Positions 17,330 through 24,732 of a stretch of DNA of 64,000 nt are shown piece after piece. Source of the DNA: Pseudomonas sp. B28(2017). GTDB taxonomy: Bacteria > Pseudomonadota > Gammaproteobacteria > Pseudomonadales > Pseudomonadaceae. The notes below the pieces were generated by a model that was not told the origin of the DNA, ran no database searches, and worked only from the letters and a program-made list of their open reading frames with translations. Both the position numbers and the translations under genes were made by a program. Where the stretch lies: positions 62,001 to 126,000 of the forward strand of contig NZ_NEJH01000006.1 of NCBI RefSeq assembly GCF_002113025.1. Direction: 5' to 3'. The first letter of the stretch is position 1, and every line of letters starts with the position of its first letter.

Positions 17330-17685
17330 TCATCCCACCCTCACGGGCTTACTTGACACGGGGGAGTGGCCAAGAGCCAAGACTCACCCTGCGTGGCGTT
17401 TGGCGCCGAGTGGCGCGCATTATCCCGGTGCCGGGAACGTGTAGCAAATGCTGGTTACATTTTGCTCAGCAAGATGAAGCGGCGGGCTCGAAAAAATTGA
17501 ATGATTGGTAATTATTCACAAAGTTATTGCTCCGTCTGTCGGTTCCTGCGCCAAGCTATAGGGCCGTTCAGAGCTTTTCATGCAAGAGAAGGCAACTGAC
17601 TGTGTAGTCCCTTTACCGAGAAGGTAGCGAAGCAGCGCGGCGGACCACTACACTCGGTCATTCTTTGATACACGGAGGTTTTGAC
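17330..17685. other. Divergent intergenic region between the APE operon and the parA-like gene
   Basis: About 356 bp between two divergently transcribed units. It contains the predicted APE promoter (17419-17447) and an AT-rich stretch near 17490-17530 that could hold the parA-side promoter or regulator sites. The parA ribosome-binding site GGAGG is at 17674-17678. No small ORF with coding character was seen. Confidence 0.6.
17419..17447 (-). promoter_or_regulatory. Predicted sigma-70 promoter of the aryl-polyene operon
   Basis: Read on the minus strand: -35 TTGCTA (17447-17442), a spacer of exactly 17 bases, and -10 GATAAT (17424-17419). This places the transcription start near 17412 and a leader of about 83 nt before apeC. 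The match is by eye to the consensus TTGACA-17-TATAAT. Confidence 0.55.
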
Positions 17686-18456
17686 ATGCGGCGCGTGGTG
17701 TTCAATCAGAAGGGTGGCGTTGGCAAATCCAGCATCGCCTGCAATCTGGCGGCGGTCAGTGCCAGCGAGGGTTTTCGCACCTTGCTGGTGGACCTCGATG
17801 CCCAGGCCAACTCCACTCAGTACCTGACGGGGCTCACCGGTAACGACATCCCGATGGGCATCGCTGATTTCTTCAAGCAGACGCTGTCTTCCGGGCCATT
17901 TTCCAAGAAGAATCAGGTCGACATCTACGAAACCCCGTTCGATAACCTCCATGTCATTACCGCCACCGCCGAGCTGGCGGACTTGCAGCCAAAGCTTGAA
18001 GCCAAGCACAAGATCAACAAGCTGCGTAAGTTGCTTGAGGAGCTGAGCGAAGACTACGACCGGATTTACCTCGATACCCCGCCGGCGCTGAATTTCTATG
18101 CGGTTTCTGCATTGATTGCCGCCGATCGTGTGTTGATTCCCTTCGATTGCGACAGTTTTTCACGCCAGGCACTGTACGGCCTGATGGCGGAAATCGAAGA
18201 GTTGAAAGATGATCATAACGAAGGTCTGGAAGTCGAAGGCATCGTCGTCAACCAGTTCCAGGCTCGCGCCAGTCTGCCCCAGCAAATTCTCGACGAACTG
18301 ATCGCCGAAGGCCTGCCGGTGTTACCGGTGTACCTGGCCAGCTCGGTCCGCATGCGCGAATCCCACCAGGCCAATACGCCGCTGATTCATCTCGATCCAC
18401 GGCACAAGCTGACCCAGCAGTTTGTCGAGTTGCACAACCTGCTGGAAAACGCCTGA
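17686..18456 (+). CDS. Orphan ParA/MinD-family ATPase
   Basis: P-loop ATPase of 256 aa with the deviant Walker A motif NQKGGVGKSS near the N-terminus, switch/Walker B DLDAQANST, and YLDTPPAL. These are the hallmarks of ParA-type ATPases that dimerise on ATP and position cargo on nucleoid or membrane. No parB-like gene or parS-like repeat lies beside it, so it is probably not a chromosome partition locus. The ATG at 17686 is chosen over an in-frame TTG at 17665 because GGAGG at 17674-17678 is well placed. The gene converges with trxC. Confidence 0.88.
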   Translation: MRRVVFNQKGGVGKSSIACNLAAVSASEGFRTLLVDLDAQANSTQYLTGLTGNDIPMGIADFFKQTLSSGPFSKKNQVDIYETPFDNLHVITATAELADLQPKLEAKHKINKLRKLLEELSEDYDRIYLDTPPALNFYAVSALIAADRVLIPFDCDSFSRQALYGLMAEIEELKDDHNEGLEVEGIVVNQFQARASLPQQILDELIAEGLPVLPVYLASSVRMRESHQANTPLIHLDPRHKLTQQFVELHNLLENA

Positions 18457-18472
18457 TTCTGGCTGACAACAC

Positions 18473-18492
18473 AAAACCCCTGTGGTGGTTTT
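18473..18492. terminator. Hairpin between convergent parA-like gene and trxC
   Basis: AAAACC (18473-18478) pairs with GGTTTT (18487-18492) around an 8-base loop, 16 bp after the parA-like stop and touching the trxC stop codon. Flanking A and T runs make it usable in both directions. The stem is short, so it is a weak or bidirectional terminator candidate. Confidence 0.45.
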
Positions 18493-18925
18493 AAATCCCC
18501 TGGCTACGCAACCAGCTCATCAGTTGCGGTAACGGGAAGGCCCCGCTCTGCCGGGCGACTTCCCGGCCGTTTCTGAACAGGATCAAGCTCGGAATCGAGC
18601 GGATCCCCAACTGTGCCGACAACTGCTGGTTCGCCTCGCTGTCCAGTTTGGCCAGCCGACACTGGCCCTCCAGTTGCCTGGCCGCCTGCTCGAACACCGG
18701 TGCAAACGACTTGCACGGCCCGCACCAGTCCGCCCATACGTCCACCAGCAGCGGCAGATCACCCTTGATCTGGCTGGCGTAGTCGCCTTGCTTCAATTCA
18801 AACGGTTTGTTCAGCAAGACTTCGGTCTTGCAGCGTCCGCATTTGGGGTGATCGTTGAGGCGCTCAGCGGGAATGCGGTTGAGGCCGTTGCAGTGGGGGC
18901 AGGGGATGTGGAGTGGGGCGGTCAT
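18491..18925 (-). CDS. trxC: Thioredoxin 2 (TrxC), zinc-binding
   Basis: Cytosolic disulfide reductase of 144 aa. The N-terminal zinc-binding pair is CPHC (Cys9, Cys12) and CGRC (Cys29, Cys32). The thioredoxin domain follows with active site WCGPC (Cys68, Cys71) and cis-Pro in SIPSLILF. This layout separates TrxC from TrxA. The start MTAPLHIPCPHC at 18925 is preferred to an upstream in-frame start at 18955, because TrxC proteins begin only a few residues before the first CxxC. Confidence 0.95.
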   Translation of the reverse strand: MTAPLHIPCPHCNGLNRIPAERLNDHPKCGRCKTEVLLNKPFELKQGDYASQIKGDLPLLVDVWADWCGPCKSFAPVFEQAARQLEGQCRLAKLDSEANQQLSAQLGIRSIPSLILFRNGREVARQSGAFPLPQLMSWLRSQGI

Positions 18926-19052
18926 GAGCGATATCCAATTGGAAGCTGATAACACCTAGTTGGAGACGTTTGCTCATATTTTCAATCGCGCAGTGCCTGG
19001 CGATAAAACTAGGCTGAGTCGTGCTGAACCAGACCGCTGGTCTGCTGAGGAT

Positions 19053-19069
19053 TATCGCAACTTGCGATA
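19053..19069. promoter_or_regulatory. Operator palindrome 1 upstream of higBA
   Basis: Perfect inverted repeat TATCGCAA-C-TTGCGATA. It overlaps a plausible -35 box TTGCGA (19062-19067) that stands 17 bp from TAACTT (19085-19090). The position fits autorepression by the HigA antitoxin. Confidence 0.6.
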
Positions 19070-19092
19070 TTTTTGGCCTGAGATTAACTTCC

Positions 19093-19109
19093 TATAGCAA
19101 AATGCGATA
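19093..19109. promoter_or_regulatory. Operator palindrome 2 upstream of higBA
   Basis: Imperfect inverted repeat TATAGCA-AAA-TGCGATA of the same 17-bp length as the first palindrome, with a centre-to-centre distance of 40 bp. It lies just past the predicted -10 box and before the higB ribosome-binding site AAGGA (19109-19113), so bound repressor would cover the transcription start. Confidence 0.55.
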
Positions 19110-19119
19110 AGGATGTTGC

Positions 19120-19413
19120 ATGCATGTTCTCACCGAAAAAAGAGTACGTGAAGCCAAGGTCAAATGGCCAATGGCAGCCAACGCCCTGGATCATTGGTAT
19201 CAATTAGCCAAAGGAAGCAAACCGTCGGATTTTGCGGCGATGAGAACCACATTTCCTGCAGTCGACAAGGTGGGTGTTCATGTTTTCGATATCGGTGGCA
19301 ACAAATTGCGGCTGATCGCTTTTGTCAGATATCGATCGCAAAAGCTTTATATCAAGCATGTGCTGGACCACCGTGAATATGATCGCGGCAAATGGAAGGA
19401 GGAAAGAGCATGA
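19120..19413 (+). CDS. higB: HigB-type mRNA interferase toxin
   Basis: Protein of 97 aa of the HigB (RelE superfamily) type, with the family segments WYQLAKGSKPSDFAAMRTTF, VFDIGGNKLRLIAFV and KLYIKHVLDHREYDRGKW. The last contains the conserved His and the C-terminal Asp/Lys of ribosome-dependent or free RNases in this family. It is expected to cleave mRNA when not bound by HigA. The toxin-first order and 4-bp ATGA overlap with the antitoxin gene are typical of higBA. The region is somewhat AT-richer than its flanks, in line with mobility. Confidence 0.9.
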   Translation: MHVLTEKRVREAKVKWPMAANALDHWYQLAKGSKPSDFAAMRTTFPAVDKVGVHVFDIGGNKLRLIAFVRYRSQKLYIKHVLDHREYDRGKWKEERA

Positions 19414-19811
19414 GCATCCTGATCAAAAGAGCTGCCGAGCACTGGGAGTTCGTCTCACCGCTGCTTCGAAAACCGAAAAGCGAAGATGACTATGACTTGC
19501 TGGCGCAGGCGCTGGACGAGTTGCTCGAGATGACCGGCGATGATGAGTCCCACCCGCTGATGAGCCTGGTGGATATCATCGGTGACTGGATTGAGGAGTG
19601 GGATCATAAGTATCACCCGATGCCGAAGCCTAGCGGGGTCGAGGTTCTTGGCTACTTGATGCGTGAACACGGCCTGAGCCAGAGTGACCTGCCTGGTGTC
19701 GGCCCTCAGTCTGTCGTTTCCGAGATACTTAGCGGCAAGCGCCAGCTCAACCTGCGACAGGTCCGCTGGCTGGCCGAGCGCTTTGCTGTGTCGGCAGAAG
19801 TCTTTATCTGA
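19410..19811 (+). CDS. higA: HigA-type antitoxin with C-terminal HTH
   Basis: Protein of 133 aa. The N-terminal part is acidic (KSEDDYDLLAQALDELLEMTGDDE), and a C-terminal XRE/Cro helix-turn-helix runs through LMREHGLSQSDLPGVGPQSVVSEILSGKRQLNLRQVRWLAERFAVS. It should neutralise HigB and repress the operon through the two palindromes upstream of higB. The start at 19410 gives the ATGA overlap with higB. An in-frame ATG at 19392 lies inside higB with no better Shine-Dalgarno. Confidence 0.9.
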   Translation: MSILIKRAAEHWEFVSPLLRKPKSEDDYDLLAQALDELLEMTGDDESHPLMSLVDIIGDWIEEWDHKYHPMPKPSGVEVLGYLMREHGLSQSDLPGVGPQSVVSEILSGKRQLNLRQVRWLAERFAVSAEVFI

Positions 19812-19817
19812 TCCCCC

Positions 19818-21281
19818 TCACGACGAACAACTGATCTCCAGATGCTTGCCCCACTCCGGCGGCCTTTCTGCGTAGCTTTCCATCCCCGGTTGTTCCTCGA
19901 ACGGATTGCTCAGCACCGCGTGCAGTCGGCGGACTTCCGAGTAGTCGCCGCTTTCTGCCGCAGTGATGGCCTTTTGTGCCAGGTAGTTGCGCAGGATGTA
20001 CAGCGGGTTGACGGCGTGCATTCGTTGGCGGCGCTGCTCTTGATCAAGTGCGCCTTCACGGGCTACCCGGGCGACATAGCGCTCGCCCCAGGCATCAAAG
20101 CCCTTGAGGTCGACGAAGTCATCACGCAGGCGGGTGATGGCCTGTGCCGGTGCTTCATCACCCAGGCGACGGAAAAACAGGCTGTAGTCGACGCCGCTGT
20201 TTTGCATGAGTTGCAGCAGGCTCTCCAGTAATGTCTGGTCATCCTCCTCCGCGGTGGTCAGGCCGAGGCGGCGGCGCATCAGGTCCAGGTAATGGGCCTG
20301 GAACAGCGGCAGGTACAGACCGAGGGTTGCGCGCAGGGCTTCGACGCTGATGAAGGGCGTCAGGGCCTGGGCCAATGCGCTGAGGTTCCACTGGCCAATC
20401 GGCACCTGGTTGCTGAAGGAGTAACGGCCCTGGTCGTCGGAGTGATTGCAGATGAAGTTGGCGTCGAAGTCGTCGAGGAAGGCGAACGGGCCGAAATCGA
20501 AGGTGATGCCGAGGATCGACATGTTGTCGGTATTCATCACCCCGTGGCAGAAGCCATAGGCCTGCCACTTGGCGATCAGTTCGGCATTGCGTTCGACCAC
20601 TTCGCGGAACATCGCCAGGTACGGCTCCGGTTGTTCCAGGCATTGCGCAAAGTGCATGGCCAGCACGTGATCACCGAGTATTTTCTGCTGCTCCGGGCGC
20701 TTGGTGTAGTAGAAGAATTCGAAGTGGCCGAAGCGCACATGGCTCGGCGCCAGACGCAGGATCATGGCTGCGCGCTCCTGTTTTTCGCGCCACACCGGGG
20801 TGTCTGAGCCGATCACGCACAGGGCGCGGGTGGTTGGGATGTTCAGGGCGTTCAGGGCTTCGGAAGCGAGGAATTCGCGGATCGACGAACGCAGTACCGC
20901 CCGGCCATCGCCCATGCGTGAAAACGGCGTCTGGCCGGCGCCCTTGAGGTGCAGGTCCCAGTGCTCGCCGGCCTCGTTGTACACCTCGCCCAGCAGCAGG
21001 CCGCGACCGTCGCCCAGTTGCGGGTTGTAGGAGCCGAACTGATGCCCGGAATAGACCATCGCCCTCGGGATCGCGTCGGCCCAGAGCTTGTGGCCGCTGA
21101 ACAGTTCGGCGAACTCCGGAGTTTCGGCCACGGCCGGGTCGAGGTCCAGCAGCGCCATGGCGGCGGGGCTGGCCACCACCAGGCGCGGATTGTCGATGGG
21201 CTCGGGCAGCACATGGGCGGAAAATGCGTCGCCCAGGCGATCGTAGCGATTATCGAAGGTCAGTTCGTCGAGGGCTTTCAA
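19818..21281 (-). CDS. selO: Protein adenylyltransferase SelO (YdiU)
   Basis: Protein of 487 aa of the SelO pseudokinase-fold family, which transfers AMP from ATP to Ser/Thr/Tyr hydroxyls and acts in oxidative-stress responses. Conserved SelO blocks are present: GHQFGSYNPQLGDGRGLLLGE, KGAGQTPFSRMGDGRAVLRSSIREFLASE, the active-site region GVMNTDNMSILG and FGPFAFLDDFD. The C-terminus EISCSS has Cys where eukaryotic SelO has Sec, as in other bacterial members. It lies downstream of mscK in the same direction. Confidence 0.94.
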   Translation of the reverse strand: MKALDELTFDNRYDRLGDAFSAHVLPEPIDNPRLVVASPAAMALLDLDPAVAETPEFAELFSGHKLWADAIPRAMVYSGHQFGSYNPQLGDGRGLLLGEVYNEAGEHWDLHLKGAGQTPFSRMGDGRAVLRSSIREFLASEALNALNIPTTRALCVIGSDTPVWREKQERAAMILRLAPSHVRFGHFEFFYYTKRPEQQKILGDHVLAMHFAQCLEQPEPYLAMFREVVERNAELIAKWQAYGFCHGVMNTDNMSILGITFDFGPFAFLDDFDANFICNHSDDQGRYSFSNQVPIGQWNLSALAQALTPFISVEALRATLGLYLPLFQAHYLDLMRRRLGLTTAEEDDQTLLESLLQLMQNSGVDYSLFFRRLGDEAPAQAITRLRDDFVDLKGFDAWGERYVARVAREGALDQEQRRQRMHAVNPLYILRNYLAQKAITAAESGDYSEVRRLHAVLSNPFEEQPGMESYAERPPEWGKHLEISCSS

Positions 21282-21290
21282 GGGCCGGCT

Positions 21291-21318
21291 CCAGCAGAAT
21301 GTCCGAGCATTCTGCTGG
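21291..21318. repeat. 11-bp perfect inverted repeat between mscK and selO
   Basis: CCAGCAGAATG (21291-21301) and CATTCTGCTGG (21308-21318) around a 6-base loop. There is no adjacent U-run for either strand, so an intrinsic terminator is not obvious. It may be an RNA-processing hairpin or an attenuating stem in the selO leader. Confidence 0.6.
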
Positions 21319-21329
21319 GGAAAGCCCGG

Positions 21330-24300
21330 TTAGTCGAGCTTGGCGGCGGGCGGTTCTTGCGGCGGTTTGCCGTCGACCAGTGGCACGATGGTTTTCGCTT
21401 CGGGCTCGATTGGCACCATCTTGTATTCCTGGCCGTGCAGGTTCTTGAGGTAAACCTCCATCTGCCGGAACGAGATATTGATGTGCTGTTTCTTGAACTC
21501 GCGGTTGATGAAGCGGTTGACCTCGTCGAGTACCGGGTTGCGGTCACCGAGGTCGCGCACGTGCATGCGTAACTCGTGGTCCAGGGTGCTTTCGCCGAAA
21601 TTCAGGAAGTACACATGCGGCTCCGGGTCTTTCAGGACGCGCGGGTTATCGCGGGCCGCCTTGAGCAGCAGTTCTTTCACCAGGTCCAGGTCCGAGCCAT
21701 AGTCGACGCCGAGCTTGAGGGTCACCCGGGTGATGGTGTCGGTCAGTGACCAGTTGATCAGTTGTCCGGTAATGAACGTCTTGTTCGGGACGATGATGTC
21801 CTTGCGGTCGAAGTCGGTGATGGTCGTGGCGCGGATGCGAATCTTGCTCACGGTGCCCGAAAGGTTGCCGATGGTGATGGTGTCGCCGATCCGCACCGGA
21901 CGTTCGAACAGGATCATGATGCCGGAGATGAAATTCGCAAAAATCTCCTGCATACCGAAACCGAGGCCGACCGACAGCGCTGCCACCAGCCATTGCAACT
22001 TGTCCCAGCTGACGCCAAGGGTCGACAGCGTCGAGACGAAACCGACGCCGGCAATCACATACGAGAGCAGCGTGGTGGTCGCGTAGGCGCTGCCTTGGGC
22101 CAGGTTGAGTTTCGACAGCACGAACACTTCCAGCAGGCCGGGCAAGTTACGCGCCAGGGCGAAGGTGATACCGATGATGATCAGCGCGCCGAGCATGTCA
22201 CCGATGCTGATCGGCACCATGCTCATGTTGGCCCCGGTACCACTGGTGTATTCGTAGAGGGTGATGTTGTCCAGATACGAGAACACCGTGATCAGGTCGG
22301 CCCAGACCCAATACAGCGCTGCCATGAAACCGCCGAGCAGCGCCAGGCGGATCAGGCGCAGGGACTGTTCGTTGACCTTCTCGATGTCCATGCTCGGCTC
22401 TTCGATCACCGCTTCGCCGTCGCCGGCCTCCTTGGCGGCCAGCCGCTTGCTCAGGGCGCGCTGGTAAGCCAGGCGGCGGGCCGCCACGCTGAGGCCGCGC
22501 ACGAACGTGGCTTCGATCACCAGCCAGAACATCAGCAGGTACAGCGTGTTGATCAAGCGATCGCTGAGTTTCAGCGCGGTGTAGTAGTAGCCGAAACACA
22601 CCGCCACGAACAGCGCGACGGGCAGGGCGGTGAACAGGATCCCCACGAGCTTGCGGAACAGCGAAGCGTTCTCGTGGGTCGGGCTACTGATGAGCAAACG
22701 GCTGAGCAGCAAGGTCATCAAGGCGTAGCAGGTGAGCACCACCGGCATGCCGATCACGTCATCGGCCAGCGCCGCCGGCTGCAATTCGGCAACGGCGACT
22801 ACGGTCACCAGTGCCATCACCACTATGCCGAGGCGGCGGACCCATCTGCGCAGGAATTCCACCTGGGGCTTTTCCCAGCGGAAATGCAGTTCTGCCACAC
22901 CACCCGGTGCGAGGATCCGGTAGGCGGTGTAGAACACCAGCCAGGCCCCGGCCATCTGCAGTAACGCCGCGCCCATATTGGCGTTCTGCCCACGGGCGTC
23001 GATTCGCAGGGCCAACCCACACAAGGCGAGGCCCAGCGACACCGGCATCGCCAGCAGGATGTTGATCAGAATCGCCTGCGGCGTGTGCCACTGACTGTCG
23101 CGTTTGAAATGACCGATGTCCTGGTGAACCTTAATCAGTCGCGCGTACAGATTCCTGCGGCGCCACAGCAGAGCGCCGATCAAAAGTGCCAGCGGCAGGA
23201 ACAGTAGCGGGCGCTGGGTCAGGCCGTCAGTCAGTTCACTCAGGCTTGAAAGTACCGGTAGTGAGTCGAGTTGACGCTGGAGGCGATCCGGCACAGTGCG
23301 AATCCACTCCAGCTCCAGCGGTTTGTTGCTCGGAATCCAGAACATCTGCTCATCGAGCGTCGCCCGCAGGCTTTGCGCCGTGCTGAGTAGCTGCTTCTGG
23401 TTCAGTTGCAGGGTGATGGATTCATTGAGCACCGCGCTCAGTTCGCGATTGAGGCGTTCCAGCAGGTCGGCGCGGGTGGTGGCCAGTTCCATCAGGCTTT
23501 TGCGCAGTTGCGGCGTGACTTGCTCGGGCGGCTGGGTCGACAGCAGGTTCTCGACGTAGGTGGTCGGATTGCTCAGCAACTCCCGTTGCTGGCTGACTTC
23601 GAACTGATACAGGCGAATGTCGGCGATCTGGTCGGCCAGGTTGCGGTCGAGCCGCAGGCGCGGCAACGCTTGTTTCTGTTTGTAGAGAATCTTCGAGAGC
23701 AGCAGGCTGCCTTTGAGCACATTGATTTGTTCGTCCAGGGCCGAGTCGCTCTGGGTCAGGCTGTCCAGCTGTTGCTTGGTCTGCAGGTTTTGCTGGGTGA
23801 CTTCGTTGAGGCGGTCGGTGCTTTTGAGCAAGTAGTCCGAGAGCTTCAGGTTGGCCGCGCTTTCGGTGGCCAGCAGGCTGCTGCCGCCAGCTTTCTGCGC
23901 TTCGATGGATTGCTGGGTGACCGTTTCCTGGGACAAAGCCAGACGCTTCTGGTTGATCAGGGTTTGCAGTTCCTGGATTTCCCGATCCAGGCGGTCGGAT
24001 CGCTCCGACAGCAGGTCATGCTGGCTGTTGCCGAGGTCTTGCAATTGGGTATTGCCGGCCAGTTCCTGGCGGCGCAGCGGGATCAGGGCGTTCAGCGCTG
24101 CCAGCTCGGCATTGAGCTGGTCGCGCTGTTCGGCGCTCAAGGCCTTGCCACCGTCCTTGCCGTTCTTGAGGATGTTGTTGATCTGCTGAATGCGCGTCTG
24201 GCTGCTGGATATCTCCGCCTGGGCGCGCTCGGGGCGGGTCTGGGCGGTGATGATCAGGCTGTTGGCATCGCCCAGGGCTTTTTGCAGATCGCTTTGCTGG

Positions 24301-24698
24301 GTGGAGCGCTCGGTCAACACCAGTTCAAGCTGCTGGATCGGTTCCTTGGCGAAGCGCTGCGCCACCGGTACCACGGTGCTGGCCTTGAGGCGGGTCAGTT
24401 CACGCTGGTTCTCGAGGGTCTGCTTGGGTGCAGAACTCAACGTTTGCTTGAGATCGGCCAGCTTCTGCTCGTAGTCACGCTTGTTGTTGAGCTGGGTCAG
24501 CGTGCTTTGCAGGACGATTTGCAGGGCCTTCTGGTCGGCTTCCGGCAATTTGCGCTCGGCGATTTTGTCCAGGCTCGCCTGCACGGCTTCGCTGGAGGGC
24601 GGTTCGGCCGCTTGTGCCGCTTGCAATAAACCAAGGGGGCCGACAGAGAGACTCAAGCCCAGAAGGGCTATGGCGAAAATGGAGCGCAGGTTAGGCAT
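21330..24698 (-). CDS. mscK: Large mechanosensitive channel MscK/KefA
   Basis: Protein of 1122 aa. It has an N-terminal signal peptide (ending QAAQAAEPP), a long periplasmic coiled-coil-rich region to about residue 480 (LTQLNNKRDYEQKLADLKQ and similar), and about eleven membrane helices. The MscS core at the C-terminal end has the pore helix WLVAALSVGLGFGMQEIFANFISG followed by the beta domain RPVRIGDTITIGNLSGTVSKI. It gates on membrane tension to release solutes on osmotic downshock, and MscK gating also depends on external K+. The adjacent K+/H+ antiporter gene nhaP2 fits an osmotic and potassium theme. Confidence 0.92.
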   Translation of the reverse strand: MPNLRSIFAIALLGLSLSVGPLGLLQAAQAAEPPSSEAVQASLDKIAERKLPEADQKALQIVLQSTLTQLNNKRDYEQKLADLKQTLSSAPKQTLENQRELTRLKASTVVPVAQRFAKEPIQQLELVLTERSTQQSDLQKALGDANSLIITAQTRPERAQAEISSSQTRIQQINNILKNGKDGGKALSAEQRDQLNAELAALNALIPLRRQELAGNTQLQDLGNSQHDLLSERSDRLDREIQELQTLINQKRLALSQETVTQQSIEAQKAGGSSLLATESAANLKLSDYLLKSTDRLNEVTQQNLQTKQQLDSLTQSDSALDEQINVLKGSLLLSKILYKQKQALPRLRLDRNLADQIADIRLYQFEVSQQRELLSNPTTYVENLLSTQPPEQVTPQLRKSLMELATTRADLLERLNRELSAVLNESITLQLNQKQLLSTAQSLRATLDEQMFWIPSNKPLELEWIRTVPDRLQRQLDSLPVLSSLSELTDGLTQRPLLFLPLALLIGALLWRRRNLYARLIKVHQDIGHFKRDSQWHTPQAILINILLAMPVSLGLALCGLALRIDARGQNANMGAALLQMAGAWLVFYTAYRILAPGGVAELHFRWEKPQVEFLRRWVRRLGIVVMALVTVVAVAELQPAALADDVIGMPVVLTCYALMTLLLSRLLISSPTHENASLFRKLVGILFTALPVALFVAVCFGYYYTALKLSDRLINTLYLLMFWLVIEATFVRGLSVAARRLAYQRALSKRLAAKEAGDGEAVIEEPSMDIEKVNEQSLRLIRLALLGGFMAALYWVWADLITVFSYLDNITLYEYTSGTGANMSMVPISIGDMLGALIIIGITFALARNLPGLLEVFVLSKLNLAQGSAYATTTLLSYVIAGVGFVSTLSTLGVSWDKLQWLVAALSVGLGFGMQEIFANFISGIMILFERPVRIGDTITIGNLSGTVSKIRIRATTITDFDRKDIIVPNKTFITGQLINWSLTDTITRVTLKLGVDYGSDLDLVKELLLKAARDNPRVLKDPEPHVYFLNFGESTLDHELRMHVRDLGDRNPVLDEVNRFINREFKKQHINISFRQMEVYLKNLHGQEYKMVPIEPEAKTIVPLVDGKPPQEPPAAKLD

Positions 24699-24732
24699 AG
24701 AGACCGGTCAAGCAAGTGATAGTGGAAGCAGT

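Noticed and set aside
17602..17653. GTGTAGT ... ACTACAC pair in the parA-like leader, similar to the aceE operator halves
   Set aside because: Halves are 38 bp apart instead of 3, so it is not the same kind of site; left as chance or a leader stem.
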